Below are positions 5,305 through 6,872 of a DNA stretch of 6,872 nucleotides, piece after piece; positions within the stretch are counted from its first letter, which is position 1, and each line of letters starts with the position of its first letter. The stretch covers positions 1 through 6,872 of the forward strand of contig JAGWYX010000207.1 of assembly GCA_018969165.1 (NCBI GenBank), in the 5' to 3' direction. The position numbers were made by a program, and so were the translations under genes. Below the pieces are notes generated by a model, which worked only from the letters and a program-made list of their open reading frames with translations, ran no database searches and was not told the DNA's origin. The stretch is from Verrucomicrobiota bacterium (GTDB taxonomy: Bacteria > Verrucomicrobiota > Verrucomicrobiia > Limisphaerales > JAGWYX01).

Positions 5305-6872
5305 AACGGGCGGTCAGGCGGGCGTCGAGCGCGGCGAACGCCTGGTCCGGCTCGAGCGCGCCGTTCCAGCGTTCCCAGAACGTCGAGAGCGGCGTGCTTT
5401 CGACGTGCCATTTCTGTTTCACATCGCCCTCGGCGGTGGCGCCCTTGGGGACCCATTCTTTGCCCAGGGCCTGCCGTGTTGCCTCCAGCAGGCGCCGCGC
5501 CTGGGCGTGGTCGCCGCGCTTCCACGCCAGATAACCGCGCAGAAAAAAACCACCGACGGCGCGCGGGTTGGTTTGGCAGGCGGCCGTTAGTCGTTCATTT
5601 GCCACGGTGGGATTCCCGCGCAACAGAGCGACTTCACCCAGCACCAGCAGCGCGCCAGTCTCCTCGGGATTCAAGGCGTGGGCCTTTTGGAGGGAAGTCT
5701 CGGCGGCGGCAAGATCGGCGTCGGAGGTTGCGAAGATCGCGCGCAGGGTCCCCCATTGCTGGTAACCGCGGTGGCTCTGCGGATTGATCCGCGTCAGCGC
5801 CGCCAACTGGTCCAGCGCGCCGGGGACATCGCCTTCGCGGGCCAGGCATTGGCCGAGATAGTAGTGGGCGTCTTCGTGTTGCGGATTCAACGCCAATGCT
5901 TCCCGAAACAACTTAATGGCCTTGGGCAGGTTGTTCTCGACTTTCATCGCGTTCACGGCCGCGCGGTGCTTGGCCCAGAAATCGACCTGGCGCGATCTCT
6001 CGTCCACGGGCGACGAAGCGGGCGCGGCACCGCCCGCGTTGGCAGTCGCGGAGGAGGCGGTGACAGCGCCGGCGAGTGGACCGACGGCGGATAACTGCCG
6101 GGGCGCCCCCGCTCCATCGGTGGGAGAGAGGGAGGCACTTCCGGCGCGCGAGGGTTCGGTGGCGGAACTCGGCGAGCGCTCCGACGTGGGAACGGAGCTA
6201 ATCGGCGTCGGAAAAAATCTTCGCGGCACGGGATCGCCCTCGGTCAGTTCCCAGGTGGCGTTGGCTTCGAGGTTGGTGTACCAGGCGGGTTGGCCGGCGT
6301 GCCAGCGGACTTCCAGCCGATCCACCTGCCGGGCGTCCCCCAATCCGAAGTGGAGGACCCGGCTGCTCTGCGAGAGGTAGGAGGCGCTGGCCACGGCCCG
6401 GCGCAGCACCGCGTCGCCCACGCGCGCGATGACTTTGGTGCCGTCGCCAAAACCGAGGGGTTGACCGGCCGCGTTGCGGCTGCGCAGGCGCAGCTTCAAC
6501 CAATGGCCGGTTTGCATTTCATTGTGGAGCAATTGCACGCCTTCGCCCAGGTGGGTGATCAGGATGTCCATTGCGCCGTCGTTGTCGTAGTCGGCGACGG
6601 CCAGGCCTCGGCTGACGTGCGGGGCGCTCAGCGCAGGGTTGAGCGGCGCCAGGTTGTAGAAATACTCGCCGCGCCGATTCCAGAACAGGAAGGCGTCCTC
6701 GGGCTGCAACCGCTTGGGCGTGCCTTCCAACTCGAGCGTGTTGCCGTTGGCGACCACCAGGTCCAACCAGCCGTCGCCGTCCAGATCGACAAATTCGGTG
6801 CCGAAACCGACGTAGCGAAGGGAAACCTGCCCCAGCCCGCGGGCATCGGCGATGTCCATGAAACGAAGGGTA
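5303..6872 (-). CDS. FG-GAP/ASPIC (CRTAC1-like) protein with TPR domain, N-terminus outside window
   Basis: The frame is open to the window edge (TLRF precedes the first Met at 6859), and homologues place DIADARGLG-like sequence inside an FG-GAP region, so the true start lies upstream. Counting that Met as 1: calcium-loop-like FG-GAP/VCBS motifs are at 25-33 (DLDGDGWLD) and 90-98 (DYDNDGAMD). A UnbV/ASPIC domain lies at about 118-208 (HWLKLRLRS, GDGTKVIARVG, LHFGLGD, DRLEVRWHAG). A Ser/Ala/Pro-rich linker spans about 210-290. TPR-type helices run from about 292 to 460 (AIKLFREALALNPQHEDAHY, AETSLQKAHALNPEETGALL, LRGYLAWKRGDHAQARRLL). A tail ends WERWNGALEPDQAFAALDARL. Proteins of this kind are usually exported; the exact role is unknown, with a beta-propeller plus TPR scaffold suggesting protein or surface-polymer binding. 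Stop: TAA 5305-5303. Confidence 0.88.
   Translation of the reverse strand, partial: TLRFMDIADARGLGQVSLRYVGFGTEFVDLDGDGWLDLVVANGNTLELEGTPKRLQPEDAFLFWNRRGEYFYNLAPLNPALSAPHVSRGLAVADYDNDGAMDILITHLGEGVQLLHNEMQTGHWLKLRLRSRNAAGQPLGFGDGTKVIARVGDAVLRRAVASASYLSQSSRVLHFGLGDARQVDRLEVRWHAGQPAWYTNLEANATWELTEGDPVPRRFFPTPISSVPTSERSPSSATEPSRAGSASLSPTDGAGAPRQLSAVGPLAGAVTASSATANAGGAAPASSPVDERSRQVDFWAKHRAAVNAMKVENNLPKAIKLFREALALNPQHEDAHYYLGQCLAREGDVPGALDQLAALTRINPQSHRGYQQWGTLRAIFATSDADLAAAETSLQKAHALNPEETGALLVLGEVALLRGNPTVANERLTAACQTNPRAVGGFFLRGYLAWKRGDHAQARRLLEATRQALGKEWVPKGATAEGDVKQKWHVESTPLSTFWERWNGALEPDQAFAALDARLTAR

Noticed and set aside
1..6872. CRISPR array, tRNA or rRNA
   Set aside because: I saw no regularly spaced direct repeats, no tRNA cloverleaf or CCA-end signature and no rRNA-like conserved stretches on either strand.

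Overview
This is a GC-rich bacterial chromosomal window in which every clear gene lies on the minus strand. The best guess for the host is a soil or freshwater Verrucomicrobiota (Pedosphaera/Limisphaera-like). That rests on three things: a CRTAC1/ASPIC-TPR gene of the kind common there, a palindrome-bearing dispersed-type repeat, and a relic of a REP-associated transposase. This is inference from family flavour, not a database result.

Layout from high to low coordinate, which is the direction of transcription. (1) 6872-5303: a partial gene for a protein with FG-GAP/VCBS-like repeats, a UnbV/ASPIC domain and TPRs; its N-terminus lies outside the window. (2) 5302-4283: a mobile-element scar. 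It holds a plus-strand hairpin terminator, a truncated VapBC-like toxin-antitoxin locus whose toxin frame runs into the C-terminal tail of a Y1/REP-type transposase, and a 135-bp element with imperfect terminal inverted repeats and internal hairpins. (3) 4282-2501: ilvD, dihydroxy-acid dehydratase, an Fe-S enzyme of branched-chain amino acid synthesis. (4) 2223-1153: nirK, a copper nitrite reductase of the AniA-like class with all type 1 and type 2 copper ligands visible. (5) 1152-701: no convincing gene, only a possible relic and an inverted repeat. (6) 700-1: the N-terminal part of a large protein running off the window edge, tentatively an SF1 helicase-like (possibly defence) protein.

The most interesting signal is regulatory. 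Both nirK and ilvD are preceded by a near-perfect FNR/DNR-type palindrome (TTGAT-N4-ATCAA, one mismatch each). Each palindrome sits exactly 22 bases upstream of a -10-like hexamer that ends 10 bases before the start codon. This is the geometry of a class II FNR/CRP promoter and would give transcripts with leaders of only 3-4 bases. NirK makes nitric oxide, and IlvD's Fe-S cluster is a known nitric-oxide target, so joint control by one Crp/Fnr-family regulator is a coherent hypothesis.
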